DNA of 11,990 nt from Pseudomonadota bacterium (GTDB lineage: Bacteria; Pseudomonadota; Gammaproteobacteria; Xanthomonadales; Xanthomonadaceae), in the NCBI GenBank assembly GCA_023399815.1, contig JAEWOJ010000172.1:1-11990 (forward strand), in the 5' to 3' direction. Shown piece by piece: positions 5,913-11,990 of the stretch. Both the position numbers and the translations under genes were made by a program. The notes beneath the pieces were generated by a model. That model was not told the origin of the DNA. It saw nothing but the letters and a program-made list of their open reading frames with translations, and did not search any database. Numbering within the stretch: position 1 is the first letter of the stretch; the number at the start of each line of letters is the position of its first letter.

Positions 5913-6508
5913 GGGTACAGCAGCCGCTTGCTCCAGGCGCCGGCGGCATCGGCCTCGTAGCACCAGCGCTCGTGCAGGCGGAAGGTCGCGCCGTACCAGA
6001 ACTCGATGCGCTGCGGGACGACGCGGATGCCGCTCCAGCCGTCCGGGCGCGGCACGTCGCGGCCCTCGAAGCGGGTTTCGAAACTGCGCAGGCGTTCCTC
6101 GAACTCCTCGCGCGACCCCAGCGTCTGCGACTGCGTCGACGCCCAGGCGCCAATCTGGCTCATGCGCGGGCGCGAGGCGAAGTAGGCATCGGCCTCGGCG
6201 GCGGACACCAGCTGCGCATCGCCGTCGATCCGTACCTGGATGCCGGCCCCGCGCAGGCTGCGCCACAGGAACAGCAGCGCCGCCTGGCGGTTGGCGTGCA
6301 GCTCGCGGCCCTTGCGGCTGTCCAGGTGGGTGTAGAACACGAAGCCGCGCTCGTCGAAGCCCTTGAGCAGCACGGTGCGCGCCGAGGGCCGGCCATCGAC
6401 GTCGGCCGTGGCCACGGTCATCGCACTGGGCTCGATTTCGTTGCTGGCCTTGGCCTCCTCGAACAGCTCGGCGAAGGTCGAAAGCGCTTCTGCGTACAGA
6501 TCGGTCAT
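5909..6508 (-). CDS. pdxH: Pyridoxamine 5'-phosphate oxidase
   Basis: FMN-dependent oxidase that converts pyridoxine 5'-phosphate or pyridoxamine 5'-phosphate to pyridoxal 5'-phosphate, the last step of de novo and salvage vitamin B6 synthesis. The product is 199 residues. FMN-site blocks are present: PSARTVLLKGFDERGFVFYT (41-60), SRKGRELHAN (64-73), VRIDG (92-96), QIGAW (118-122) and RPDGWSGIRVVPQRIEFWYG (154-173). The C-terminal block RLHERWCYE...WSKRLLYP matches the family ending. The ATG at 6506-6508 has GGAG only 2 bases upstream, a short spacing, but no better start is visible and residue 1 fits the family. It heads the pdxH-YqfO-BtuF-like operon and is divergent from the glycerate kinase gene by 42 bp. 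Confidence 0.96.
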   Translation of the reverse strand: MTDLYAEALSTFAELFEEAKASNEIEPSAMTVATADVDGRPSARTVLLKGFDERGFVFYTHLDSRKGRELHANRQAALLFLWRSLRGAGIQVRIDGDAQLVSAAEADAYFASRPRMSQIGAWASTQSQTLGSREEFEERLRSFETRFEGRDVPRPDGWSGIRVVPQRIEFWYGATFRLHERWCYEADAAGAWSKRLLYP

Positions 6509-6538
6509 GGCTCCACTTCGGACAGCACGGGTTTGGGC

Positions 6539-6544
6539 TATTGT
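6539..6544 (+). promoter_or_regulatory. -10 element TATTGT of the glycerate kinase gene
   Basis: TATTGT ends 6 bases before the ATG at 6551, so the predicted transcription start falls on or next to the A of the start codon. With no Shine-Dalgarno sequence in the 42-bp gap, this is the arrangement of a leaderless transcript. A weak -35 (TTCGGA, 6517-6522) lies 16 bases upstream. Confidence 0.45.
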
Positions 6545-6550
6545 GGCGCC

Positions 6551-7366
6551 ATGTCGCCCGTTCCGCACCGCTTCTCCGCACGCCGCTTCCCGCAGACGCT
6601 CGTCGCGCAGGCACTGGACGAGGCGCTCGCCACCGGCCAGGACGTGCCGGTACTGGCGATCAGCGGCCTGCAGGGCAGCGGCAAGTCCACGCTCGCCGCG
6701 CAGGTGGTGGAACTGGCGCGCACGCGCGGCCTGCGCGCGGCGGCGCTGTCGATCGACGACGTCTACCTGACCCGCGCGCAACGCCAGCGCCTGGCCGACC
6801 GTATCCACCCGCTGCTGACCACCCGCGGCCCACCGGGCACGCACGACCTGCCGCTGGCGCTGGCGACGCTGGACGCGGCGCGTGCCGGGCAGGCGTTCGC
6901 GCTGCCGCGCTTCGACAAGCTCGCCGACGAACGCGTGCCCGAAGCGCAATGGGAGCGCATCGACGGACTGGACCTGCTGGTGTTCGAGGGCTGGTTCCTC
7001 GGCACGCCGGCCGAAGCGGACGCCGCCCTGCACGCGCCCTTGAACGCGCTGGAACGCGATGCCGATCCCGAGGGCGTCTGGCGGCGCTGGTGCAACCGGG
7101 CGCTGGCCGACGACTATCCCGCGCTATGGCGCCGCTTCGACCGGCTGTGGTTCCTGCAGCCGCCGGGATTCTCGGTGGTGCCGCACTGGCGCTGGCAGCA
7201 GGAACAGGGGCTGCAGCAGGCATCACCAGGGCGTACCGGCATGAACCGCTCGCAGCTGGAGCGCTTCGTGCAGTTCTACGAGCGGGTCAGCCGGCAGACG
7301 CTGCGCACCCTGCCCGGCATCGCCGACCGTACCATCGCGCTGGATGCGCAGCGGCAGGTACTGTAG
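6551..7366 (+). CDS. GLYK-type D-glycerate 3-kinase (P-loop kinase)
   Basis: A 271-residue cytoplasmic P-loop kinase related to plant and fungal D-glycerate 3-kinase (GLYK/Tda10), which makes 3-phosphoglycerate from glycerate and ATP. Walker A is GLQGSGKST (39-47). SIDDVYLT (67-74) is the Walker-B-like acid pair. HPLLTTRGPPGTHDLPL (86-102) corresponds to the GLYK RGNAGSHD block, PRFDK (119-123) to its PRYDK, and VFEGWFLG (144-151) to FEGWMLG. It is not related to the bacterial GlxK/GarK or GckA kinases. The ATG at 6551 is the only start that leaves a sensible N-terminus; it has no ribosome site. The gene is single, divergent from pdxH and convergent with hom. Substrate assignment rests on family resemblance, and bacterial members are often annotated only as kinase. 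Confidence 0.85.
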   Translation: MSPVPHRFSARRFPQTLVAQALDEALATGQDVPVLAISGLQGSGKSTLAAQVVELARTRGLRAAALSIDDVYLTRAQRQRLADRIHPLLTTRGPPGTHDLPLALATLDAARAGQAFALPRFDKLADERVPEAQWERIDGLDLLVFEGWFLGTPAEADAALHAPLNALERDADPEGVWRRWCNRALADDYPALWRRFDRLWFLQPPGFSVVPHWRWQQEQGLQQASPGRTGMNRSQLERFVQFYERVSRQTLRTLPGIADRTIALDAQRQVL

Positions 7367-7405
7367 GCGCCATCGTTTCCCGACGATCCGGGCCGAGCCC
7401 CGCCC

Positions 7406-7459
7406 GGCTCCACCGCTGGAGCCATTGCCCGTGCGAACGCCACGGCGAAGTCTTCGCCG
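7406..7459. terminator. Two hairpins between convergent genes, possible bidirectional terminator
   Basis: The 105-bp gap between the glycerate kinase stop and the hom stop holds two perfect inverted repeats. They are GGCTCCA-CCGC-TGGAGCC (7406-7423) and CGGCGAA-GTC-TTCGCCG (7443-7459). Their place between converging genes fits transcription termination from both sides. Neither has a T-tract, so this is tentative. Confidence 0.4.
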
Positions 7460-7471
7460 CGCAAGCCCGCG

Positions 7472-8542
7472 TCATCGTCCCGCGGTGATGCGCAGCACGT
7501 CGTCCAACAAGGCCGCGGCGGTGACTTCCGCGCCCGCGCCCGGCCCCTGGATCAGCAGCGGCTGGCTGTCATAGCGGTCGCTGTGGATCGCCACGCGGTT
7601 GTCGGTACCACGACCGCCGGCCAGCGGGTGATCCGCCGGCAGCGCGCGCAGGCCGACGCTGGCGCCGTGCCTGTCCAGGCGGCCGACGAAGCACAGCGAC
7701 AGGCCCTGCGCGCGCGCCTGCCGCAGGCGTTCGGCCAGCGGCGCGTCCAGCTGTTCCAGCGCGGCATCGACCTGCGCGGCCGGCAACGCGGCCAGCGCCG
7801 GCGGCACCAGCGATTCGACCTCCACCTGCGCGGCCTCCAGCGCCACGCCGGCCGCGCGAGCCAAGATCAGCAGCTTGCGGCGCACGTCCTCGCCGGACAG
7901 GTCGATGCGCGGGTCGGGCTCGGTATAGCCGGCCAGCGCCGCTTCGCGCACGCAGGCCGAGAACGGCCGGCCGCCGTCGAAACGATGGAACAGCCACGCC
8001 AGCGAACCGGACAGCACGCCTTCGATGGCATGGATGCGGTCGCCGCCGGCCACCAGCGCGCGGATGCTGGACAGCAGCGGCAGGCCCGCACCGACCGTGG
8101 CCGCATCGCCATAGCGCGCGGCGCCATCGGCCACGACCTCGCCGATCCGCCGCGCGCGCGCCAGCGTGGTGCCGTTGCCCAGCTTGTTGGCGGTGACCAC
8201 GTGGATGCCCTGCGCCAGCCAGTGCGCATGCTCGGCGGCGACGTCCTCGCTGGCGGTGGCATCGACCACGATGTCGCCCGCCCGCAGGCGCCCGGTTTCC
8301 CGTTGGTGCGCCGGCGCGTCGCCCTGCCTGCCCGCGTCGCGGGCGCGCGACAGCACGGCCGCGGGCGCGTCGTCGCAGGCCAGCGCGATGCGCGAGTTCG
8401 CCACCACGTGCAGCGACGGCAGGCTGAGCCGCCGCTGCTGCAAGGCCTGGTAACGGGCCACGAAGGCCGAGCCGACGGTGCCGGTGCCCAGCAGCACCAG
8501 CCGTGCCTGCGCAGCCGCCTGCGGACGCAGTTGTGCGCTCAC
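7472..8542 (-). CDS. hom: Homoserine dehydrogenase without ACT domain
   Basis: Reduces aspartate semialdehyde to homoserine with NAD(P)H, the precursor step for methionine here. The product is 356 residues and resembles the dehydrogenase half of bifunctional ThrA/MetL rather than classical monofunctional Hom. The Rossmann motif LLGTGTVGSAF is at 17-27, VVANSRIAL at 46-54, VDATASEDVAAEHAHWLA at 93-110 and VTANKLGNG at 116-124. VGAGLPLLSSI is at 150-160, EGVLSGSLAWLF at 174-185 and GYTEPDPRIDLSGEDVRRKL at 205-224, with catalytic-type Glu208, Asp219 and Lys223. It has no aspartokinase part and ends without a C-terminal ACT domain, so threonine feedback is not expected. The start is GTG at 8540-8542, overlapping the metB stop as GTGA. 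It is the third gene of the SAM-riboswitch operon, so it probably serves the methionine branch. Confidence 0.94.
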   Translation of the reverse strand: MSAQLRPQAAAQARLVLLGTGTVGSAFVARYQALQQRRLSLPSLHVVANSRIALACDDAPAAVLSRARDAGRQGDAPAHQRETGRLRAGDIVVDATASEDVAAEHAHWLAQGIHVVTANKLGNGTTLARARRIGEVVADGAARYGDAATVGAGLPLLSSIRALVAGGDRIHAIEGVLSGSLAWLFHRFDGGRPFSACVREAALAGYTEPDPRIDLSGEDVRRKLLILARAAGVALEAAQVEVESLVPPALAALPAAQVDAALEQLDAPLAERLRQARAQGLSLCFVGRLDRHGASVGLRALPADHPLAGGRGTDNRVAIHSDRYDSQPLLIQGPGAGAEVTAAALLDDVLRITAGR

Positions 8543-9783
8543 GCGTCCACCGTTTTCCGCTGGGCGTCGTGCCGGCTTTCGGCGAGCACGCGCTCGGCGC
8601 GGCGCAGCGCCGCCTGCAGGTCGGCCACCAGGTCCTCGCTGGCCTCGATGCCCACCGACAGCCGCAGCAGGCTGTCGCTGATGCCGGCCTTGGCGCGCGC
8701 CTCCGGCGTCATCGCCGCATGGGTCATGGTGGCCGGGTGCGCGATCAGGCTCTCCACGCCGCCCAGCGATTCGGCCAGGGTGAAATAGCGCAGGCCGTCG
8801 ACGAAGGCGCGCACCGCCGCATGCGGGTCGGCGCCTTCGCATCCGGCCAGCTCGAAGGACAGCATCGCGCCGAAGCCCTTCTGCTGGCGCGCGGCCACCG
8901 CGTGGCCCGGGTGCGATTCCAGCCCCGGGTAATAGACCGCGGCCACCACCTCGCTGCCGGCCAGCACATCGACCAGCGCGCGGGTGTTCTCCTGGTGCAC
9001 GCGCAGCCGCGCATCCAGCGTGCGCAGGCCGCGCAGGGTCAGGAAGGCGTCGAACGGCGAGCCGGTCAGGCCCAGCGCGTTGGCCCACCACACCAGCTGC
9101 TGGTGCACTTCGGCATCGCGCGCGATCACCGCGCCGCCGACCACGTCGCTGTGGCCGTTGACATACTTGGTGGTCGAGTGCAGCACCAGGTCGGCGCCGA
9201 AGGCAATCGGGTTCTGCAGCGCCGGCGACAGGAAGGTGTTGTCCACCACCACCTGCGCGCCGGCCTTGTGCGCGGCATCGATCACGAAACGCAGGTCGGT
9301 GATGCGCAGCAGCGGATTGGACGGGGTCTCCACCAGCACCAGCTTCGGCTGCTGCGCCAGCGCCTCGGCCAGCGCGCGCGGATCGGTCAGGTCGGCGGTG
9401 ATCAGCTCGAAGTGGCCCTTGGCCGCCAGCGCGTTGAACAGGCGCCAGCTGCCGCCGTAGGCGTCGTGCGGGACCACCAGCCGGTCGCCGGGCTGCAGCA
9501 GCGCATTGAGCACCAGGGTGATCGCGCCCATGCCGGTGGAGGTGATCACGCCGCCAGCGCCGCCTTCCAGTTCGGCCAGCGCTTCGCCCAGCAGGTCGCG
9601 GGTCGGGTTGCCGCTGCGGGTGTAGTCGTACTGGCGCTTGTTGCCGAAGCCGTCGAAGCTGAAGTTGGACGACAGCACCACCGGCGGCGTCACCGCACCG
9701 TAGGCGGTGTCGCGGTCGATGCCGGCACGCACGGCCGCAGTGGCGCGGCAACAGGACACATCGGAAGCGGTGGACAGGCTCAT
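8539..9783 (-). CDS. metB: Cystathionine gamma-synthase
   Basis: PLP enzyme joining an O-acyl-homoserine to cysteine to make cystathionine, the transsulfuration step to methionine. The product is 414 residues; E. coli MetB is 386, and the excess is mostly at the two ends. It follows E. coli MetB closely: YDYTRSGNPTRD (52-63), ALAELEGGAG (68-77), PHDAYGGSWRLF (105-116), VETPSNPLLR (151-160) and DNTFLSPALQNP (181-192). LHSTTKYVNGHSD (201-213) carries the PLP lysine Lys206. Near the C-terminus are FTLAESLGGVESLIAHPATM and GISDSLLRLSVGIE. The ATG at 9781-9783 follows CGGAGA at about 8 bases and overlaps the metX stop as ATGA. Closely related cystathionine gamma-lyase and O-succinylhomoserine sulfhydrylase share the fold, but the near-collinear MetB match and the metX and hom neighbours favour MetB. 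Confidence 0.94.
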   Translation of the reverse strand: MSLSTASDVSCCRATAAVRAGIDRDTAYGAVTPPVVLSSNFSFDGFGNKRQYDYTRSGNPTRDLLGEALAELEGGAGGVITSTGMGAITLVLNALLQPGDRLVVPHDAYGGSWRLFNALAAKGHFELITADLTDPRALAEALAQQPKLVLVETPSNPLLRITDLRFVIDAAHKAGAQVVVDNTFLSPALQNPIAFGADLVLHSTTKYVNGHSDVVGGAVIARDAEVHQQLVWWANALGLTGSPFDAFLTLRGLRTLDARLRVHQENTRALVDVLAGSEVVAAVYYPGLESHPGHAVAARQQKGFGAMLSFELAGCEGADPHAAVRAFVDGLRYFTLAESLGGVESLIAHPATMTHAAMTPEARAKAGISDSLLRLSVGIEASEDLVADLQAALRRAERVLAESRHDAQRKTVDA

Positions 9784-10808
9784 GCGTTTTCTCCGGGAAG
9801 GCGAAGGGCGTTGGCGAGGATCGCGTCGATGCGATCGGTTTCTTTCAGGAAGGCGTCGTGGCCGTAGGGCGAGCGCAGCACGCGCAGGCTGCCACGCGTG
9901 CCCAGGCCCTCGACCAGCGCGACCAGGTCGGACAGCGGCACCAGGCGGTCGCCTTCGACCGCGACCACCAGCGTCGGCACGCTCACGGCGGTCGGATCGA
10001 CGCGGTGCAGGTCGATGGATTCGGACAGGCGCAGGTAGGCATCGACGCGAGTGCGCGCCACGTACTGCGCGCCGGCGGCGTCCAGGTAGTCCTCGGCGGC
10101 CACGCGCACGCGGCCGTTGACCACTTCCGGCGCGGCATCGAAGCGTTCGCCGAATTCCTCCGGCGTGCGGTAGCTGAGCATGGCGAACTGCCGCGCCAGC
10201 GCCAGGCCGTGGGTTTCGGCGCACTGCAGCTGGCCCAGCGCGACCGCGCGGCGCTGCAGCGCGCGCCAGGCCGAGGCGTAGGGATGCGGGCGATGCGCGC
10301 CGCTGACCGCGACCAGCCGCTCCAGCCGCCGGGGATGACGGATCGCCAGCTGCAGGCCGACCAGCGCGCCGTAGGAATAGCCGACATGGCCGTGCAGGCG
10401 GTCGATGCCCAGCGCATCGAGCAGCGCGGCGATGGCATCGGCCTGGTCGGCGGTGTCGATCGGCGCATCGAGGTCGCCATCGGCGCCGATGAAATCGAAA
10501 CCGAGCAGGCGGCGGCGCTCCGGGTCCAGCGCACGGCCGCAGCCGACCAGCCCTTCGGCCCAGCCCTTCTCGCCGAACGCGGCGGTGGCGGCGATATGCC
10601 GGTGCGCGGAAATGCCGCCGGCCACCAGCACCACCGGCGCCTCGGCCGCGCCCACCAGTTCATAGCGCAGGCGCAGGCGGCGCTCGCCGGCATGGCGCAT
10701 CGCCAGCCGCACCTCGATTTCCCCGCGCACGGCGGACATGGCGCGCGCTGCGTCGACCTGGGCGGCGGCCGGGAATTCACGGAGGACGGTGGCGGTGGCG
10801 AAACTCAT
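9780..10808 (-). CDS. metX: MetX-family homoserine O-acyltransferase (short variant)
   Basis: An alpha/beta-hydrolase-fold acyltransferase predicted to activate homoserine with acetyl-CoA or succinyl-CoA, the first committed step to methionine. The product is 342 residues, shorter than most MetX proteins. The catalytic triad is visible: GYSYG (Ser145), VEGDRLVP (Asp287) and YGHDAFLKE (His317). The oxyanion-side segment VLVAGGISAHRHIA (60-73) replaces the usual HALTGD stretch, and the nucleophile elbow GYSYG replaces the usual GGSMGG. It is thus a divergent MetX branch, which I associate with Xanthomonadaceae. The adjoining E. coli-like MetB makes O-succinylhomoserine the likelier product, but sequence alone does not settle it. 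The ATG at 10806-10808 has no clear Shine-Dalgarno sequence and lies 69 bases after the riboswitch, consistent with control at translation. It is the first gene of metX-metB-hom. Confidence 0.88.
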   Translation of the reverse strand: MSFATATVLREFPAAAQVDAARAMSAVRGEIEVRLAMRHAGERRLRLRYELVGAAEAPVVLVAGGISAHRHIAATAAFGEKGWAEGLVGCGRALDPERRRLLGFDFIGADGDLDAPIDTADQADAIAALLDALGIDRLHGHVGYSYGALVGLQLAIRHPRRLERLVAVSGAHRPHPYASAWRALQRRAVALGQLQCAETHGLALARQFAMLSYRTPEEFGERFDAAPEVVNGRVRVAAEDYLDAAGAQYVARTRVDAYLRLSESIDLHRVDPTAVSVPTLVVAVEGDRLVPLSDLVALVEGLGTRGSLRVLRSPYGHDAFLKETDRIDAILANALRLPGENA

Positions 10809-10877
10809 GGCGGTATCCGGTAAGGAGCAGCCATCGAGCTTCGCGGGCCCGTGTTCGCCGTGCGTGGCACGGATCGA
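10809..10877 (-). promoter_or_regulatory. Expression platform of the metX riboswitch
   Basis: The 69 bases between the aptamer and the metX ATG contain the perfect hairpin CCGTGC-CAC-GCACGG (10858-10872), which has no following U-tract. They also contain the 8-mer CTCGATGG (10838-10831), perfectly complementary to CCATCGAG in the P1 5' strand of the aptamer (10992-10985). This 8-mer could displace the P1 3' strand when SAM is absent. There is no Shine-Dalgarno sequence; the minus strand even reads CTCCTT near 10822-10827. Control by translation initiation or Rho access seems likelier than by intrinsic termination (inference). Confidence 0.55.
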
Positions 10878-10993
10878 ACCATCTTTCGGCGGACACAGTG
10901 GTCACCGCAGGATTTGGCACCAAGCACAGGCGCTTGCGCGTCTGCTGGTTGCCCCGGCATCAAAGGGCCTGTCCCTCCGCCGGTCTCGATGGT
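10878..10993 (-). promoter_or_regulatory. SAM-I (S-box) riboswitch aptamer
   Basis: On the minus strand the leader carries the S-box consensus in order. P1 pairs ACCATC (10993-10988) with GATGGT (10883-10878), and GAGACC follows the 5' strand. The core GGCGGAGGGACAGGCCC is at 10981-10965, and GATGCCGGGGCAACC, with the kink-turn and pseudoknot segments, at 10961-10947. P3 is CAG-A-CGC closed by a GCAA tetraloop. GGTGCCAAATCC is at 10921-10910, and P4 ends in CCGCCGAAAGATGGT. The length of about 116 nt and the order of blocks match SAM-I aptamers such as yitJ of Bacillus. The RNA binds S-adenosylmethionine and is expected to lower metX-metB-hom expression when SAM is high. Confidence 0.94.
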
Positions 10994-10999
10994 GGACAC

Positions 11000-11028
11000 A
11001 CGATGCCAGCCCCCTCCACCCTTGTCAA
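11000..11028 (-). promoter_or_regulatory. Promoter of the riboswitch-metX-metB-hom operon
   Basis: A perfect -35 TTGACA (11028-11023) is followed 17 bases later by CATCGT (11005-11000), a three-of-six -10. Transcription would start near 10993, exactly at the first base of riboswitch stem P1. This positional fit is the main support, since the -10 itself is weak. Confidence 0.65.
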
Positions 11029-11051
11029 TCGCTTTATTCGGATGGAGCGAT

Positions 11052-11055
11052 GGAG
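11052..11055 (+). promoter_or_regulatory. Ribosome binding site deciding the M23 peptidase start
   Basis: GGAG at 11052-11055 lies 6 bases before the ATG at 11062, the best spacing among three in-frame starts. The ATG at 11050 has a GGAG only 2 bases away, and the ATG at 11110 has none. Confidence 0.6.
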
Positions 11056-11061
11056 TTTCCG

Positions 11062-11931
11062 ATGCAACCACCCCGGCATAATCCGCGGGCCACCATCACC
11101 CCGCCCGCCATGCCCCGGCTGCCGCTCCTGCTCCTGTCCATGACACTCGCCCTGCCGGCCCATGGCGACGGCCCCGCGCCGCGCTGGCGCCAGGGCTGGG
11201 GACTCGCCGCTGCGGGAACGACGGAAGGCGACATCGGCCACGACGCCAGCTTTGCGCGACTGACCCTGCAGCGCCGCGCCGGCGGCCATGAAGCCTGGGG
11301 ACGCAACCTGCTGGCCGGCCCGGTGCAGGTCCGCCTGCGCAACGACGGCGAGGGCACCGCGACGACCGTGCCAGTGCTGCTGCCTGCCGGCGAGCAGCGC
11401 CGCCTGCTGTGGCTGGCCGACGACGGCGGCCCGGTCAGCCTGCTGCTCGACGCCTTTCCCGGCGATCCGTCCGCCCATCCCGTCGACCACCTCTACCGGC
11501 TGCCGTTCGACGGTGTCCCGGTGCGCGTCAGCCAGGGCATCGGCGGGCATCACAGCCACGGAAACGCACAGAACCGCTACGCCATCGATTTCCCGCTGCC
11601 CGAAGGCACGCCCGTCCTCGCCGCCCGCGCCGGCACGGCGATGCAGGTGGTGGCCGATTCGCCCGAGGATGGCTGCCTGGTCCGGGTGCTGCACGCCGAC
11701 GGCAGCATGGCGCTGTACGCCCACCTGCAATCGGGAAGCCTGTCGGTCCGCCCCGGGCAGGCGATCCAGGCCGGGCAGCCCCTGGCCCGGTCTGGCAACA
11801 CCGGCCACAGCAGCGGCCCGCACCTGCACTTCGCCGTGCAGGCCAACACCGGGCTGGCCCTGGCCTCGATCCCGTTCCGCATGGCCGGCCCGCAGGGCGA
11901 ACTGCGCTTCCCGCGCACGCTGGAACCCTGA
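11062..11931 (+). CDS. Secreted M23-family metallopeptidase (LytM/lysostaphin-type domain)
   Basis: A 289-residue predicted zinc endopeptidase acting on peptidoglycan cross-links or other periplasmic peptides. The N-terminus is a signal peptide with a long n-region and hydrophobic core LPLLLLSMTLALP (20-32), with probable cleavage after PAHG near residue 35. A beta-rich N-terminal domain (about 40-145) precedes the peptidase domain. The peptidase motifs are GGHHSHGNAQNRYAIDFPLP with ligand His164/166 and Asp176, EGTPVLAARAGTAM (181-194), YAHL (219-222) and GPHLHFAV with His254 and His256. The zinc set is complete, so it is probably active rather than an EnvC/NlpD-like activator. The ATG at 11110 would still leave a signal peptide and is the alternative start. 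It is divergent from the riboswitch operon and has no clear promoter. Its exact substrate is unknown. Confidence 0.88.
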   Translation: MQPPRHNPRATITPPAMPRLPLLLLSMTLALPAHGDGPAPRWRQGWGLAAAGTTEGDIGHDASFARLTLQRRAGGHEAWGRNLLAGPVQVRLRNDGEGTATTVPVLLPAGEQRRLLWLADDGGPVSLLLDAFPGDPSAHPVDHLYRLPFDGVPVRVSQGIGGHHSHGNAQNRYAIDFPLPEGTPVLAARAGTAMQVVADSPEDGCLVRVLHADGSMALYAHLQSGSLSVRPGQAIQAGQPLARSGNTGHSSGPHLHFAVQANTGLALASIPFRMAGPQGELRFPRTLEP

Positions 11932-11956
11932 CGCCCCAACCATTTGCCCAACCACC

Positions 11957-11968
11957 TGTAGGAGCGAC
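11957..11968. repeat. Head of a REP unit at the window edge
   Basis: TGTAGGAGCGAC repeats the first 12 bases of the REP arms at 1131-1154. The expected GTCGC return strand is not seen before the window ends, so the unit is either cut by the edge or degenerate. Confidence 0.6.
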
Positions 11969-11990
11969 CCCACTACCCCCCCGGGCGTCC

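Noticed and set aside
5551..6153. N-terminal extension of the BtuF-like protein that might supply a signal peptide
   Set aside because: The in-frame extension overlaps the YqfO-like and pdxH genes and contains no hydrophobic signal core. The ATGA overlap fixes the short start.
7583..9867. Long plus-strand open frames (7583-8788, 8503-9867) opposite hom and metB
   Set aside because: They mirror codon bias of the real minus-strand genes and have His/Gln/Arg-rich products without motifs.
10738..11061. Upstream extension of the M23 peptidase gene to 10738
   Set aside because: It would cross the metX start and the riboswitch and place the signal peptide more than 100 residues inside the protein.
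10851..11081. Plus-strand small frame across the metX leader, with AAGGAG at 10822-10827
   Set aside because: It lies antisense to the riboswitch and its spacing from the AAGGAG is too long. The bases are explained by the riboswitch and its expression platform.
1..11990. CRISPR arrays, tRNA or rRNA genes, insertion sequences, prophage or toxin-antitoxin genes
   Set aside because: I looked for regular repeat-spacer structure, cloverleaf-type sequences, transposase motifs and short paired genes and saw none. The only repeats are REP units, local hairpins and the 57-bp remnant.

Overview
The window is a strongly G+C-rich chromosomal segment. It most likely comes from a gammaproteobacterium of the Xanthomonadaceae (Lysobacteraceae), a relative of Xanthomonas, Lysobacter, Luteimonas or Stenotrophomonas. 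Three things point there: GTAG-headed REP palindromes of the GTAGGAGCGAC type, a metX-metB-hom methionine cluster, and a prpB-prpC methylcitrate cluster divergent from a helix-turn-helix/citrate-synthase fusion gene. I cannot fix the genus from sequence alone.

Layout, left to right. (1) Positions 1-2105, minus strand: methylcitrate-cycle genes prpB (methylisocitrate lyase), then prpC (2-methylcitrate synthase, cut by the left edge). A long inverted pair of REP units lies between them. (2) Positions 2106-2218: an AT-rich divergent regulatory region with nested palindromes. (3) Positions 2219-3448, plus strand: a citrate-synthase-family protein with an N-terminal MerR/excisionase-like DNA-binding domain. 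It is followed by a REP-like hairpin and a 57-bp decayed copy of a citrate synthase 3' end. (4) Positions 3663-4661, plus strand: a lipoprotein subclass B3 metallo-beta-lactamase. (5) Positions 4741-6508, minus strand: a tightly overlapping operon of pdxH (pyridoxamine 5'-phosphate oxidase), a YqfO/NIF3-N-like small protein, and a BtuF-like cobalamin-binding-type protein without a signal peptide. (6) Positions 6551-7366, plus strand: a GLYK-type glycerate kinase, divergent from pdxH by only 42 bp and probably leaderless. (7) Positions 7472-10808, minus strand: metX-metB-hom, each junction overlapping by four bases. It is preceded by a SAM-I (S-box) riboswitch at 10878-10993 and a TTGACA promoter placed so that transcription starts at the riboswitch P1 stem. 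(8) Positions 11062-11931, plus strand: a secreted M23 metallopeptidase. The window ends with the head of another REP unit.

How the genes work together. prpB and prpC degrade propionyl-CoA through 2-methylcitrate; the divergent HTH-citrate synthase may sense or act on the same metabolites (inference). The metX-metB-hom operon supplies homoserine, activates it and condenses it with cysteine to give cystathionine. This is a complete lead-in to methionine under SAM feedback. The gene for the bifunctional aspartokinase/homoserine dehydrogenase is not in the window. No tRNA, rRNA, CRISPR array, IS element or prophage gene was seen. The largest gene-free stretch is the 253-bp riboswitch leader region.
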